From: Palsa-506 sp963709075
GTDB lineage: Bacteria; Actinomycetota; Actinomycetes; Streptosporangiales; Streptosporangiaceae
Length of the DNA: 64,000 nt
Assembly: GCA_963709075.1 (NCBI GenBank)
Contig: CAVPUY010000009.1
Coordinates: forward strand, 248,001-312,000
Direction of reading: 5' to 3'
Positions 34,460 to 42,373 of the stretch are shown one piece after another. The notes beneath the pieces were generated by a model. That model made no database searches. It saw only the letters and a list, made by a program, of their open reading frames with translations, and was not told the DNA's origin. Positions within the stretch are counted from its first letter, which is position 1, and the number at the start of each line of letters is the position of its first letter. Both the position numbers and the translations under genes were made by a program.

Positions 34460-37078
34460 GTGATCAAGCCCGATGGCCGCCTGACAGCCGAGCTGGATCC
34501 GGGAGAGCAGCCGCGGGACGCCTGCGGCGTCTTCGGTGTCTGGGCACCTGGCGAGGAGGTCGCCAAGCTTGCCTACTTCGGCCTGTACGCGCTGCAGCAC
34601 CGGGGCCAGGAGTCGGCCGGCATAGCGGTCAGCGACGGGCGCAGGATCGTGGTCTACAAGGACATGGGCCTGGTTCCCCAGGTCTTCGACGAGTCCGTGC
34701 TGCACACGCTGCGCGGCCACATCGCCGTCGGTCACTGCCGCTACTCGACCAGCGGCTCGTCGGTATGGGAGAACGCGCAGCCGACCTTCCGCGCCACGCC
34801 GTCGGCGAGCCTGGCGCTCGGCCACAACGGCAACCTGATCAACACCCTGGAGCTGGCCGCGCTTGTCGATCCGGCGGCCGGCCACGGCGGGAACCGCGCC
34901 AGTACCGATACCGACGTGCTGACCGCGCTGTTCGCCGGCGCAGCCGGGGATCAGCTGACCCAGGGCGCCGCGGCCATCGAGGAGTCCGCGCTTGCCGCGC
35001 TGCCGCTGGTGCGGGGGGCGTACTCGCTGGTCTTCATGGACGAGCGGACCCTGTACGCGGCCCGCGACCCGCAGGGCTTCCGGCCGCTCGTGCTCGGCAG
35101 GCTTGCCCGCGGCTGGGTCGTGGCGAGCGAGACCGCGGCGCTGGACATCGTCGGCGCCGCCCTGGTCAGGGAAGTCGAGCCGGGCGAGCTGATCTGCATT
35201 GACGAGGCTGGGGTGCGATCGCGCCGCTTCGCGCCCGCGCAGCCGCGCGGGTGCCTGTTCGAGTACGTCTACCTGGCCAGGCCGGACACCACCATTGCCG
35301 GACGGGGCGTGCAGGCCACCCGGGTGGAGGTCGGCAGGCGGCTGGCGGCTGAGCACCCGGTCCCTGCCGACCTGGTCATCCCGGTGCCGGAATCAGGCAC
35401 GCCGGCCGCGATCGGCTACGCCGAGGCAAGCGGCATCCCGTACGCGCAGGGCCTGGTGAAGAACTCCTACGTGGGCCGCACCTTCATCCAGCCGAGCCAG
35501 ACGATCCGCCAGCTCGGCATCCGGCTGAAGCTGAACCCGCTGCGGGACGTCATCGCCGGCCAGCGGGTCGTGGTCGTCGACGACTCCATCGTCCGCGGCA
35601 ACACGCAGCGCGCCATCGTCGCCATGCTGCGCGAGGCCGGCGCCGCCGAAGTGCATGTCCGGATCTCGAGCCCGCCGGTGACCTGGCCGTGCTTCTACGG
35701 CATCGACTTCGCCAGCCGTGCCGAGCTGATCGCAGGCAGCCTGTCGGTCGCGGAGATCAGGGCCTCGCTCGGCGCTGACTCGCTCGGCTACGTCTCGCTG
35801 GCGGGCCTGACCGCGGCGACGACGCTGCCCGCCGGCCGGCTCTGCCGGGCCTGCTTTGACGGCAACTACCCGATCCCGGTCGCCGAGGCGGAGCGGGGCA
35901 AGCACCTGCTTGAGGGCCCGGCCGTCAGCAGCCCGGCCGTCAGCAGCCCGGCCGTCAGCGGCCCGGCCGTCAGCGGCCGCGGGCGACAGTGCAGCCGGCC
36001 GCAGCGCGGCCGGGGCCAGGCTGTGAGCAGCGGGCCGGATTACGCCAGCGCCGGGGTCGATATCGTGGCCGGCGAGCGGGCGGTGGACCTGATCCGCGCG
36101 GCGGTCGGCCGCACCGCCAGGCCCGAGGTGGTCGGCGGGATCGGCGGGTTCGCCGGGCTGTTCGACGCGTCCAGGCTGGCCGGCTACCGGCGGCCGCTGC
36201 TCGCCACATCGACCGACGGCGTCGGCACGAAGGTGGCGATAGCGCAACGGCTTGGCCGGTACGACACCGTCGGCATCGACCTGGTGGCCATGGTGGTCGA
36301 CGATCTCGTCGTGTGCGGGGCCGAGCCGTTGTTCATGACCGACTACGTGGTCTGCGGCGTGCTCCGCCCGGAGCGGGTGGCCGCTATCGTCGGCGGCGTC
36401 GCCGAGGGCTGCGTGCGGGCCGGCTGCGCCCTGATCGGCGGTGAGACGGCCGAGCATCCTGGCCACCTCGGTCCTGACGATTTCGATCTGGCCGGCGCCG
36501 CGACCGGGGTGGTGGAAGCCGACGAGCTGCTCGGGCCTGACCGGGTCCGGCCCGGTGACGTGCTGATCGCGATGGCGTCGTCCGGGCTGCATTCCAACGG
36601 GTTTTCCCTGGTCAGGAAGCTCGTCGACGAGCATGCCGGGGGGCTGCCGCTGGACGCCGAGCCGGCCGGCCTCGGGCGGCCGCTTGGCGAAGAGCTGCTG
36701 ACCCCGACCAGGATCTATGCCCGCGACTGCCTGGCCCTGGCCGATGACTGCGAGGTGCACGCGTTCGCGCACATCACCGGCGGCGGGCTGGCCGCCAACC
36801 TCAGCCGGGTGCTGCCGCCGGGCGCGGACGCCACGGTCGACCGCGGTTCCTGGCGCCCGCCGCCGGTATTCGGCCTGCTCGCTGAGCACGGGCAGGTGGC
36901 GGCGGGCGAGATGGAACGGGTATTCAACATGGGCGTGGGAATGGTTGCCGTCGTCCCCGCCGGGCAGGCCAGCCGCGCGCTCGCGCTGCTCGCCGCCCGT
37001 GACGTGCCGGCCTGGATAGCGGGCCAGGTCAGCGCGGGCAGCGGCGAGGCCAGGCTGGACGGCAGCCATCCCGGCTGA
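34460..37078 (+). CDS. purF: Amidophosphoribosyltransferase PurF, in one ORF with PurM
   Basis: One uninterrupted frame of 872 codons. Residues 1 to about 500 are PurF, the first committed step of purine synthesis (PRPP plus glutamine to phosphoribosylamine). Start GTG at 34460. A propeptide of about 21 residues precedes the nucleophile C22 in RDACGVFGVW. The glutaminase half has FGLYALQHRGQESAGIAV. The PRPP loop VVVVDDSIVRGNTQRA lies near residue 370, and CRACFDGNYPIPVAEAERGK is near the usual PurF end. The frame then passes through a PAVSS/PAVSG repeat and enters PurM at about residue 522. Fusion could be real or produced by one indel, because a GTGA stop/start overlap sits exactly at the PurM start but out of frame by one base. 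Confidence 0.9.
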   Translation: MIKPDGRLTAELDPGEQPRDACGVFGVWAPGEEVAKLAYFGLYALQHRGQESAGIAVSDGRRIVVYKDMGLVPQVFDESVLHTLRGHIAVGHCRYSTSGSSVWENAQPTFRATPSASLALGHNGNLINTLELAALVDPAAGHGGNRASTDTDVLTALFAGAAGDQLTQGAAAIEESALAALPLVRGAYSLVFMDERTLYAARDPQGFRPLVLGRLARGWVVASETAALDIVGAALVREVEPGELICIDEAGVRSRRFAPAQPRGCLFEYVYLARPDTTIAGRGVQATRVEVGRRLAAEHPVPADLVIPVPESGTPAAIGYAEASGIPYAQGLVKNSYVGRTFIQPSQTIRQLGIRLKLNPLRDVIAGQRVVVVDDSIVRGNTQRAIVAMLREAGAAEVHVRISSPPVTWPCFYGIDFASRAELIAGSLSVAEIRASLGADSLGYVSLAGLTAATTLPAGRLCRACFDGNYPIPVAEAERGKHLLEGPAVSSPAVSSPAVSGPAVSGRGRQCSRPQRGRGQAVSSGPDYASAGVDIVAGERAVDLIRAAVGRTARPEVVGGIGGFAGLFDASRLAGYRRPLLATSTDGVGTKVAIAQRLGRYDTVGIDLVAMVVDDLVVCGAEPLFMTDYVVCGVLRPERVAAIVGGVAEGCVRAGCALIGGETAEHPGHLGPDDFDLAGAATGVVEADELLGPDRVRPGDVLIAMASSGLHSNGFSLVRKLVDEHAGGLPLDAEPAGLGRPLGEELLTPTRIYARDCLALADDCEVHAFAHITGGGLAANLSRVLPPGADATVDRGSWRPPPVFGLLAEHGQVAAGEMERVFNMGVGMVAVVPAGQASRALALLAARDVPAWIAGQVSAGSGEARLDGSHPG
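35917..35976. repeat. Four 15-bp repeats in the PurF-PurM linker
   Basis: The unit CCCGGCCGTCAGCAG/CGG recurs four times in frame, coding PAVSS or PAVSG. It falls exactly between the PurF and PurM domains and gives a flexible linker of about 20 residues. Confidence 0.85.
36023..37078 (+). CDS. purM: Phosphoribosylformylglycinamidine cyclo-ligase PurM (part of the PurF ORF)
   Basis: Residues from the GTG at 36023 onward form a complete PurM (AIR synthetase), which closes FGAM to AIR using ATP. Landmarks: DYASAGVDIVAGERAVDLIR, LATSTDGVGTKVAIAQRLGR, DLVAMVVDDLVVCGAEPLFM, LIGGETAEHPGHL, MASSGLHSNGFSLVRKLV and AHITGGGLAANLSRVLPP. If translated separately it would start at this GTG, behind CGGGGCCAGG. 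If the upstream frame is correct as read, it is the C-terminal half of a PurF-PurM fusion protein. Confidence 0.88.
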   Translation: MSSGPDYASAGVDIVAGERAVDLIRAAVGRTARPEVVGGIGGFAGLFDASRLAGYRRPLLATSTDGVGTKVAIAQRLGRYDTVGIDLVAMVVDDLVVCGAEPLFMTDYVVCGVLRPERVAAIVGGVAEGCVRAGCALIGGETAEHPGHLGPDDFDLAGAATGVVEADELLGPDRVRPGDVLIAMASSGLHSNGFSLVRKLVDEHAGGLPLDAEPAGLGRPLGEELLTPTRIYARDCLALADDCEVHAFAHITGGGLAANLSRVLPPGADATVDRGSWRPPPVFGLLAEHGQVAAGEMERVFNMGVGMVAVVPAGQASRALALLAARDVPAWIAGQVSAGSGEARLDGSHPG

Positions 37079-37160
37079 CAGCAGACGGCACGCTGCCCCC
37101 GGACACGACCCGGCCGCGGCCTAAGTCGGCCGCCTGGGTCCTGCTCACCCGCGCGATGCG

Positions 37161-37430
37161 TTACCGGCCCGGTGCCTCGTCGGCCATGCTCATGCCGCTC
37201 AGGCCGTCGGCCAGGTCGTCCTCATCGTCATCGTCGTCGTCATCACCGTCGTCGTCATCATCGGAGTAGCGATCGGCGAGCTCCGCGTAGGCGGCTTCCG
37301 ACTCGGCATCCTGCTGGTCCGTGACGACACCCAGCTCAGCCCGCAGCCGGTCAAGATCCGTGCCGCCGCTGTTGTACTTGAGCTGGCGTGCAACCTTGAC
37401 CTGCTTGGCCTTGGCTCGGCCGCGCCCCAT
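37161..37430 (-). CDS. DUF3073 domain protein
   Basis: An 89-residue protein. The N-terminus MGRGRAKAKQVKVARQLKYN, then LDRLRAELGV, is the DUF3073 signature. The C-terminus is a long Asp/Glu tract (DDDDDGDDDDDDDEDD) coded by GTC/ATC-type repeats on the opposite strand, followed by GLSGMSMADEAPGR. It is small, very acidic at the tail and basic at the head, and is a conserved neighbour of purM in actinomycetes. Function unknown. Confidence 0.9.
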   Translation of the reverse strand: MGRGRAKAKQVKVARQLKYNSGGTDLDRLRAELGVVTDQQDAESEAAYAELADRYSDDDDDGDDDDDDDEDDLADGLSGMSMADEAPGR

Positions 37431-37679
37431 TGGCTCGACCCCCTCGAACGTACGGGGGCCGGTCAGGCCCCTGGTCACCGCACCGGTTGTGCTGTCTTCA
37501 CTGTGCTGTGCTGCGCTGTGCTCTGCTGTTAGGCGCTCATGCTGGCGGGCTTGCTTGCACAACAGGCAGACCCGGCGCCTCTCCACCGCCTGGGACGCGC
37601 CGCGTTTCCTGCCTCCGTACGGACATAACCGTACCTGGTTTGCGCGGCTGGCGCCTCCGGGCAGCGCGGACGCGGCTGG

Positions 37680-38858
37680 TCAGCCACCGAGCCAGATGCC
37701 GCGGAGCCGGCCTACCTCCGACATCCGCCGCTCCGCGAGCCGGTCAGCGGCCACTGCGGGCGGTACGCCCTCTTCGCCGGCCAGCGCGAGAATTTTCCTG
37801 GTCGTATCGAAGATCCGCGCTGCTCTCGACTGTGCGCGGTCGAAGCTGAAACCGGCGAATTCGTCCGCGACCTGGATCACACCGCCGGAATTGACCAGGT
37901 AGTCCGGGGCATACACGATGCCCCGGTCGGCGAGCTGCTTCTCGATGCCCGGATGCGCGAGCTGGTTGTTAGCGCCGCCGCAGATGATCCTGGCGCCCAG
38001 CGTCGCGACCGTGTCGTCGTCAATCGACCCGCCGAGTGCGCACGGCGAGTAGACATCCACCGGCGCGGCGGCCAGCTCGGTCCGGCTCGCGGCCACCGCC
38101 ACGGCCGGGTGCTCCGCGCGTACCCGGTCGACCGCCTCGCCGGACACATCGCAGATGAACACCTGTGCGCCGGCCTCAAGCAGGTGCCCGACCAGGCGGC
38201 GGCCGACCTTGCCCACGCCCTCCACGGCGACCCGCCGGCCCTCCAGGCTGGCGGTGCCCCAGACGTGCTCGGCGGCGGCGCGCATGCCCTGGAAGACGCC
38301 GAAGGCGGTGAGGACGGAGGAGTCCCCGGCCCCGCCGTTGGCGACGGTCCGGCCGGTGACGTGCCTGCACTCGCGGGCGATGATGTCCATGTCCTCGCTG
38401 TAGGTGCCGACATCGCAGGCCGTGACGTAACGCCCGTTCAGGGACTCGACGAACCTGCCGTAGGCGCGGAGCAGCGCCTCGGACTTCAGCCTGGCCGGGT
38501 CGCCGATGATGACGGCCTTGCCGCCGCCGAGGTCGAGGCCGGCCAGTGCGTTCTTGTAGGTCATCGCCCTGGACAGGTTGAGCACGTCGGCCAGCGCGGC
38601 GTCCTCGCTCGGGTACGGGTAGAACCGGGTGCCGCCGAGCGCGGGCCCCAGCCTGGTCGAGTAGATGGCGATGATCGCCCGGAGGCCGGTCGGCGGGTCC
38701 TGGCAGAACACCACCTGCTCGTGCCCGGAAAGGCTATTCGCGCCGTTGTCCGGCTGCGTGCTGCTGCTGCTGCTGCTGCCTGCGCTGCCGCCGCTGCTGC
38801 TGCCGCCGCCGCCGTCGGCCGCCGTGATTTTCTGCGCACTCCCGAATACATTCGTCAC
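37680..38858 (-). CDS. Leu/Val/Phe dehydrogenase family protein
   Basis: A 392-residue NAD-dependent amino-acid dehydrogenase that reversibly deaminates branched-chain or aromatic amino acids. The catalytic Lys lies in GLDLGGGKAVIIGD, with TYKNALAGLD and DVGTYSEDMDIIARECRHVT nearby. The Rossmann domain has VAVEGVGKVGRRLVGHLLEA. The C-terminal part includes ICGGANNQLAHPGIEKQLAD and YAPDYLVNSGGVIQVADEF. It starts with a GTG at 38858. Residues 15-36 are a Ser/Gly tract coded by CTG/CCG runs, absent in most relatives. Substrate preference (valine in Streptomyces homologues) is inferred from the neighbourhood. Confidence 0.88.
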   Translation of the reverse strand: MTNVFGSAQKITAADGGGGSSSGGSAGSSSSSSTQPDNGANSLSGHEQVVFCQDPPTGLRAIIAIYSTRLGPALGGTRFYPYPSEDAALADVLNLSRAMTYKNALAGLDLGGGKAVIIGDPARLKSEALLRAYGRFVESLNGRYVTACDVGTYSEDMDIIARECRHVTGRTVANGGAGDSSVLTAFGVFQGMRAAAEHVWGTASLEGRRVAVEGVGKVGRRLVGHLLEAGAQVFICDVSGEAVDRVRAEHPAVAVAASRTELAAAPVDVYSPCALGGSIDDDTVATLGARIICGGANNQLAHPGIEKQLADRGIVYAPDYLVNSGGVIQVADEFAGFSFDRAQSRAARIFDTTRKILALAGEEGVPPAVAADRLAERRMSEVGRLRGIWLGG

Positions 38859-39010
38859 TGCCGCGACTCCCGGCTCGGTCCCGCATCCTCGTTGAGGCGG
38901 GTTCTCCGGACCAGGGTATGCCGGTGGCGAGGCTGCCGCAGGTGGCGTGGTGACGATCTCGTTATCCGGGGGGCTTCTCCCGGTACACCAGGTCATGTCA
39001 CGATTTGTAC

Positions 39011-39911
39011 ATGTTGCCGTGCGCTGCCTATCTGCGTATTTATGAGCCGCTTTCGGCCTTTCGCGCGGCGGAGCGGGCACACTGGGCGGCCTACGCGACC
39101 TCCCCGGACCGCCCGCGCCGGGCCAGCGCGCTGGCCGCGGAGCATGCTGAGTCGCCTGCGCAGGCTTATCGCGCTGCCGCCGATCGTGGCCCCCGCGCAG
39201 GAAAGCAGGCACGCGTATGTCCGGTGGGCTGACGGCATCACTTACGTATGCCCCTGGCAGACCAGGCTGCGATCCTGGCTGGCGCTCAGCAGGCTGCGGG
39301 AGACCGCGGGGCCGCTGATGTCCGATGCATTCGCCCCGCGCCAGGCGGAGCTGGCAGCCGAGGACTTCGCGCGCTGGGAGGGCAGGGAAGGGACGCCCCG
39401 CGTGCACATACAGACGAGCGCGTGGTCGGTGCCGCTGTCCTGGTTCGTGCCCTTCGCGCCGACGGAGCGCTGGCTTGTCCTCGGCACGCCGCCTGCCGGG
39501 GACGGCAGGGGACCGGCCACCGCCGCCGCCACCCGCACGCTTATCTATGCGACGGCGATGTCCCAGGCCCGCAGGCGGGTGGCCAGGTCACTGGCCACGG
39601 CACGCAGGCTGTCGGGCAGCCGCCTCGCGGAATCCGAGCCAGCGGTGGCGGCGCTGGTGCGGATCGGTACCGAGCTGGAGGAGATTGGCCGCTGGCTCGA
39701 GGAGTTCCATCCGCACTCGCTCGTGGAGCTCGACTACGGGGGGCTGGTGCAGTTGCTTGATGACGAGACGCTGCGCGGTGACCAGTCGGCGGCCGAGGTG
39801 TCCGCTGCCGTTAATGCGCTTGCCGACAAGGAGCTTGAGCTAGCCGCCGCGATGTATCAGCGCCTGCGCGCCCGCTGGCGCTCGCTGGAGGCGATCGAGC
39901 TAGGTAGTTAA
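39011..39911 (+). pseudogene. Conserved hypothetical protein between dehydrogenase and bldC, frameshifted
   Basis: The first part reads YLRIYEPLSAFRAAERAHWA, then YATSPDRPRRASALAAEHAE. The rest continues in another frame as LRRLIALPPIVAPAQESRHA, YVRWADGITYVCPWQTRLRS and WSVPLSWFVPFAPTERWLVL to GSRLAESEPAVAALVRIGTE. The indel is near 39150. The C-terminal half has long amphipathic helices (LADKELELAAAMYQRLRARW). It matches in position and pattern the hypothetical gene between the dehydrogenase and bldC in Streptomyces. No function is known. Confidence 0.7.
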
Positions 39912-40060
39912 GGGAGGGGGATGGACTTTTCCGAATCTGCCCGTTGCGACGTTCCGTATAGCTAGAATCACGCAGCGTGACTCAGATCAGTGGAGCAACG
40001 GGGTAACTCAGCACAGAAACTTTGCTCCGGGTGGTCGACTTGTCACCGCTGGTGATGGCA

Positions 40061-40084
40061 ATATGGTCTCTGAGTAGACCATAT
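40061..40084. promoter_or_regulatory. Inverted repeat ATATGGTCT-6-AGACCATAT upstream of bldC
   Basis: Perfect 9-bp arms (40061-40069 and 40076-40084) with a 6-nt loop lie about 90 bp before the bldC start, in an AT-rich stretch. A smaller dyad, TCACG-CAG-CGTGA, is about 90 bp further upstream at 39969-39981. Either may be an operator, or the larger one a leader hairpin. Confidence 0.5.
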
Positions 40085-40172
40085 GGGACATCCACGGCAG
40101 GCTCCCCAATGGAGCCAGGAACCGCAACAAACGCAGGATCGCAGTACCGGTCCAGGAGGAGAGGCCGTACAC

Positions 40173-40376
40173 ATGTCTGCACGCACACCAGAAGCCGAAC
40201 CGCTGCTGACACCGGCAGAGGTCGCCACGATGTTCAGGGTGGACCCGAAAACCGTGACCCGGTGGGCCAAGGCGGGGAAGCTGACGTCCATCCGCACGCT
40301 CGGCGGTCACCGCCGGTACCGGGAGACAGAGGTTCGTGCTCTGCTCGCGGGGATCCCGCAGCAGCGATCGGAGTAG
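40173..40376 (+). CDS. bldC: BldC-type developmental regulator
   Basis: A 67-residue single-domain MerR-like DNA-binding protein. The sequence is nearly that of Streptomyces BldC: LLTPAEVATMFRVDPKTVTR, WAKAGKLTSIRTLGGHRRYR and ETEVRALLAG. BldC binds direct repeats cooperatively and delays sporulation in Streptomyces. The ATG at 40173 follows AGGAGGAGAGG. A strong upstream palindrome may control it. Confidence 0.95.
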   Translation: MSARTPEAEPLLTPAEVATMFRVDPKTVTRWAKAGKLTSIRTLGGHRRYRETEVRALLAGIPQQRSE

Positions 40377-40962
40377 GACCCGGCCGCTTTCCTGGCGCGA
40401 TGAGCGTCCGGGCAGCCATGACGGCGCACGTGCTGCGCGCGCTGGCGGCGGCCGGCCAGAAGTCATGAAGCAGTGAGAGTTAACGTAAGTAAGGCAGGGG
40501 GGTCGGCCCCGGCGGCCACGTGCCGCGTAGGGGGGCATAGTTCACGGAACTGGCTAGGCGAACGCGGTTCCATCGGACGTTGCCGGGGTCGATCCGGCCC
40601 ATCGGGGAAACGTGGACCGCGGCCGGGCCGCGCCCCGAGATGACGTGACTCACAGTCTGACACGGGTCCCGAGGGCGGGCGCGTTGCCCGAGCACGCTCG
40701 CAGCGCGAGCGCAGCGCAGAATCGTGGCAATTCGTAATTATCAAGCAACTTTTTGTAATCACTCTTGCCATGCTTGCTGGTCAGCAATACTGGTCGGCAT
40801 GCCCGCTGACCGGCTGTGACGGCGGCAGGCTGGCGTCCGCGCGCACGCCAAGTGACACGGGTAGGCCGTGTCACCGTAAACGGCCGGTGACCACATGCGT
40901 GCACCCGGGGGGCCCGCCAGCTGGGCGGAGCGTGCCGTCGCTTGGAAGGGGAGGACCGCACC
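40377..40962. other. Long intergenic region after bldC
   Basis: About 590 bases without a convincing gene. An AT-rich patch (about 40715-40770) probably holds a promoter for the following gene. A perfect hairpin lies at 40852-40874. The strong ribosome site GGAAGGGGAGG ends the region at about 40955. Confidence 0.5.
40852..40874. promoter_or_regulatory. Inverted repeat GTGACACGG-5-CCGTGTCAC
   Basis: Perfect 9-bp arms (40852-40860 and 40866-40874) lie about 90 bp upstream of the repeat-rich hypothetical gene. A related half-site, TGACACGGG, is at about 40658. It looks like a protein-binding dyad. Confidence 0.45.
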
Positions 40963-42333
40963 ATGCGTGATCCGGATCTGGTCGAGCGCGCACAGCGGGC
41001 TGCCAGCGCGCTGGAGCGGGCGTGGGATCGTTTTCGTGCCGCGCACGGCCTGGGCGCAGAACCGCTGGCAGCAGTGTCGAGCTACGTTGGCTACTCGCTT
41101 GAGGAGCCGTGGGGAGAGCCCAGGGTCGTGTTCGGCGTGGCGGCGGAGGAGGCCGAGAAGCTTGCCGCGCTGCTCAACGGCCACGACTGCGGCAACGCGG
41201 CGGCACCAGGCAAGCCCGCTGTGGCCAACGGGCGGCTGGCCGGCCTGACGGCGGCCGCGGAAATCGCCCGCGCCGCGGCCGGCGCCCGGCTGCAGGTTCC
41301 CGCGCAGCCCCCGGCTGCGCCGCGGGAGCGGTTCACGAACGGCAGGCCGCCCGCGGCCCCCGCCCGGCCGGATGACTTGCGGCCCGCGGAGAGCGCGCGG
41401 CCCGCGGATGACTTGCGGCCCGCGGATGACTCGCGGCTGGCCGAGGGCCCGCGGCGGGCTGACGACCCGACGGCAGCGGACAGCCAGCCTCGGCCGCCTG
41501 GCCATCAGGAAAGCACGCCGGAGCCGCCAGCCACAGTGATCCCGGAGGTCCGGGAGCCTTCGCCCGCCGCGGCGGTCCCGCCGCTTTCGCCGGCCGGGGT
41601 GACTCCGCCGCTTTCGCCGGCCGGGTGGCTCCGCCGCTTTCGCCGGCCGGGGTGGCTCCGCCGCTCTCGCTGGCCGGGGACACCGCCGCTTGCGCCGGCC
41701 GGGTGGCTCCGCCGGTCTCGCCGGCCGGGGTGGCTCCGCCGGTCTCGCCGGCCGGGGTGGCTCCGCCGGTCTCGCCGGCCGGGTGGCTCCGCCGGTCTCG
41801 CTGGCCGGGTGGCTCCGCCGGTCTCGCCGCTGCCGCCGGCCCTGCCGCTTTCACGGGCCGGGGCGGCAGCGCCGGCCCCGCCGCCAGACCCGTCCGGGGC
41901 GCAAGCCTGCGACAGCGAGACCGGACTGACGGCGTTCCGGCCCGGTGCCGCGTCGCTGCCGGACGATGCCGCCGAGCCGGTCCCGTTCGGCAGCGAACAC
42001 AGTGCATCCGACGGCGGGCCCGCCCAGCGCCCGCGATCCCATCGCCACGCCATGCCACGGCCGGCCCGGCAGAAGCGGAACGGCATTGCCGCCGAAGCTG
42101 ATTCCCAGCAGCCGGCCAGGCAGCCAGCCGCGCGGCGGGGCGGCGGGCAGCGGCATGCCAGCAATGCGGGCGGGGACGGGCTCGCCGCTATGGCCGGCGA
42201 CCTGGCCGGCTGGGCCTCGGGCGAGCTGCCTGGTCAGGCCGCGCGGCAGACGGCGCCGTGGACGCCGACGTACCGGGATCCCGATGACGCGGATCCGGCA
42301 GGCGGCAATCCCCGGATAGACAAGCTGGTCTGA
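40963..42333 (+). CDS. Repeat-containing hypothetical protein downstream of bldC
   Basis: About 456 residues. The first 110 form a helical domain: MRDPDLVERAQRAASALERA, FRAAHGLGAEPLAAVSSYVG, then EPWGEPRVVFGVAAEEAEKL. The centre is a long low-complexity region containing a tandem 27-bp repeat array. The C-terminus is Arg/Ala-rich and ends GDLAGWASGELPGQAARQTA, PTYRDPDDADP and NPRIDKLV. No enzyme motif is seen. The start ATG has the ribosome site GGAAGGGGAGG. The repeat region passes through all three frames and returns to the first, so the protein sequence there depends on exact base counts. Confidence 0.65.
   Translation: MRDPDLVERAQRAASALERAWDRFRAAHGLGAEPLAAVSSYVGYSLEEPWGEPRVVFGVAAEEAEKLAALLNGHDCGNAAAPGKPAVANGRLAGLTAAAEIARAAAGARLQVPAQPPAAPRERFTNGRPPAAPARPDDLRPAESARPADDLRPADDSRLAEGPRRADDPTAADSQPRPPGHQESTPEPPATVIPEVREPSPAAAVPPLSPAGVTPPLSPAGWLRRFRRPGWLRRSRWPGTPPLAPAGWLRRSRRPGWLRRSRRPGWLRRSRRPGGSAGLAGRVAPPVSPLPPALPLSRAGAAAPAPPPDPSGAQACDSETGLTAFRPGAASLPDDAAEPVPFGSEHSASDGGPAQRPRSHRHAMPRPARQKRNGIAAEADSQQPARQPAARRGGGQRHASNAGGDGLAAMAGDLAGWASGELPGQAARQTAPWTPTYRDPDDADPAGGNPRIDKLV
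41578..41840. repeat. About ten 26/27-bp tandem repeats inside the hypothetical gene
   Basis: The unit CCGCCGCTTTCGCCGGCCGG followed by GGTGGCT is 27 bp when the guanine run is GGGG and 26 bp when it is GGG. In the 27-bp form it codes the nonapeptide PPLSPAGVA. Each 26-bp copy shifts the frame, giving WLRRSRRPG and then GGSAGLAGR versions. The frame is restored by the last copies (PPVSP). Confidence 0.85.
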
Positions 42334-42373
42334 TCCAGGCCGGCTGTCAGACCCCTGCGGGACAATCAGGACC

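Noticed and set aside
37953..39911. A 652-codon plus-strand frame beginning opposite the amino-acid dehydrogenase
   Set aside because: Its first 350 codons are antisense to the dehydrogenase. Only the part after about 39150 belongs to the real hypothetical gene.
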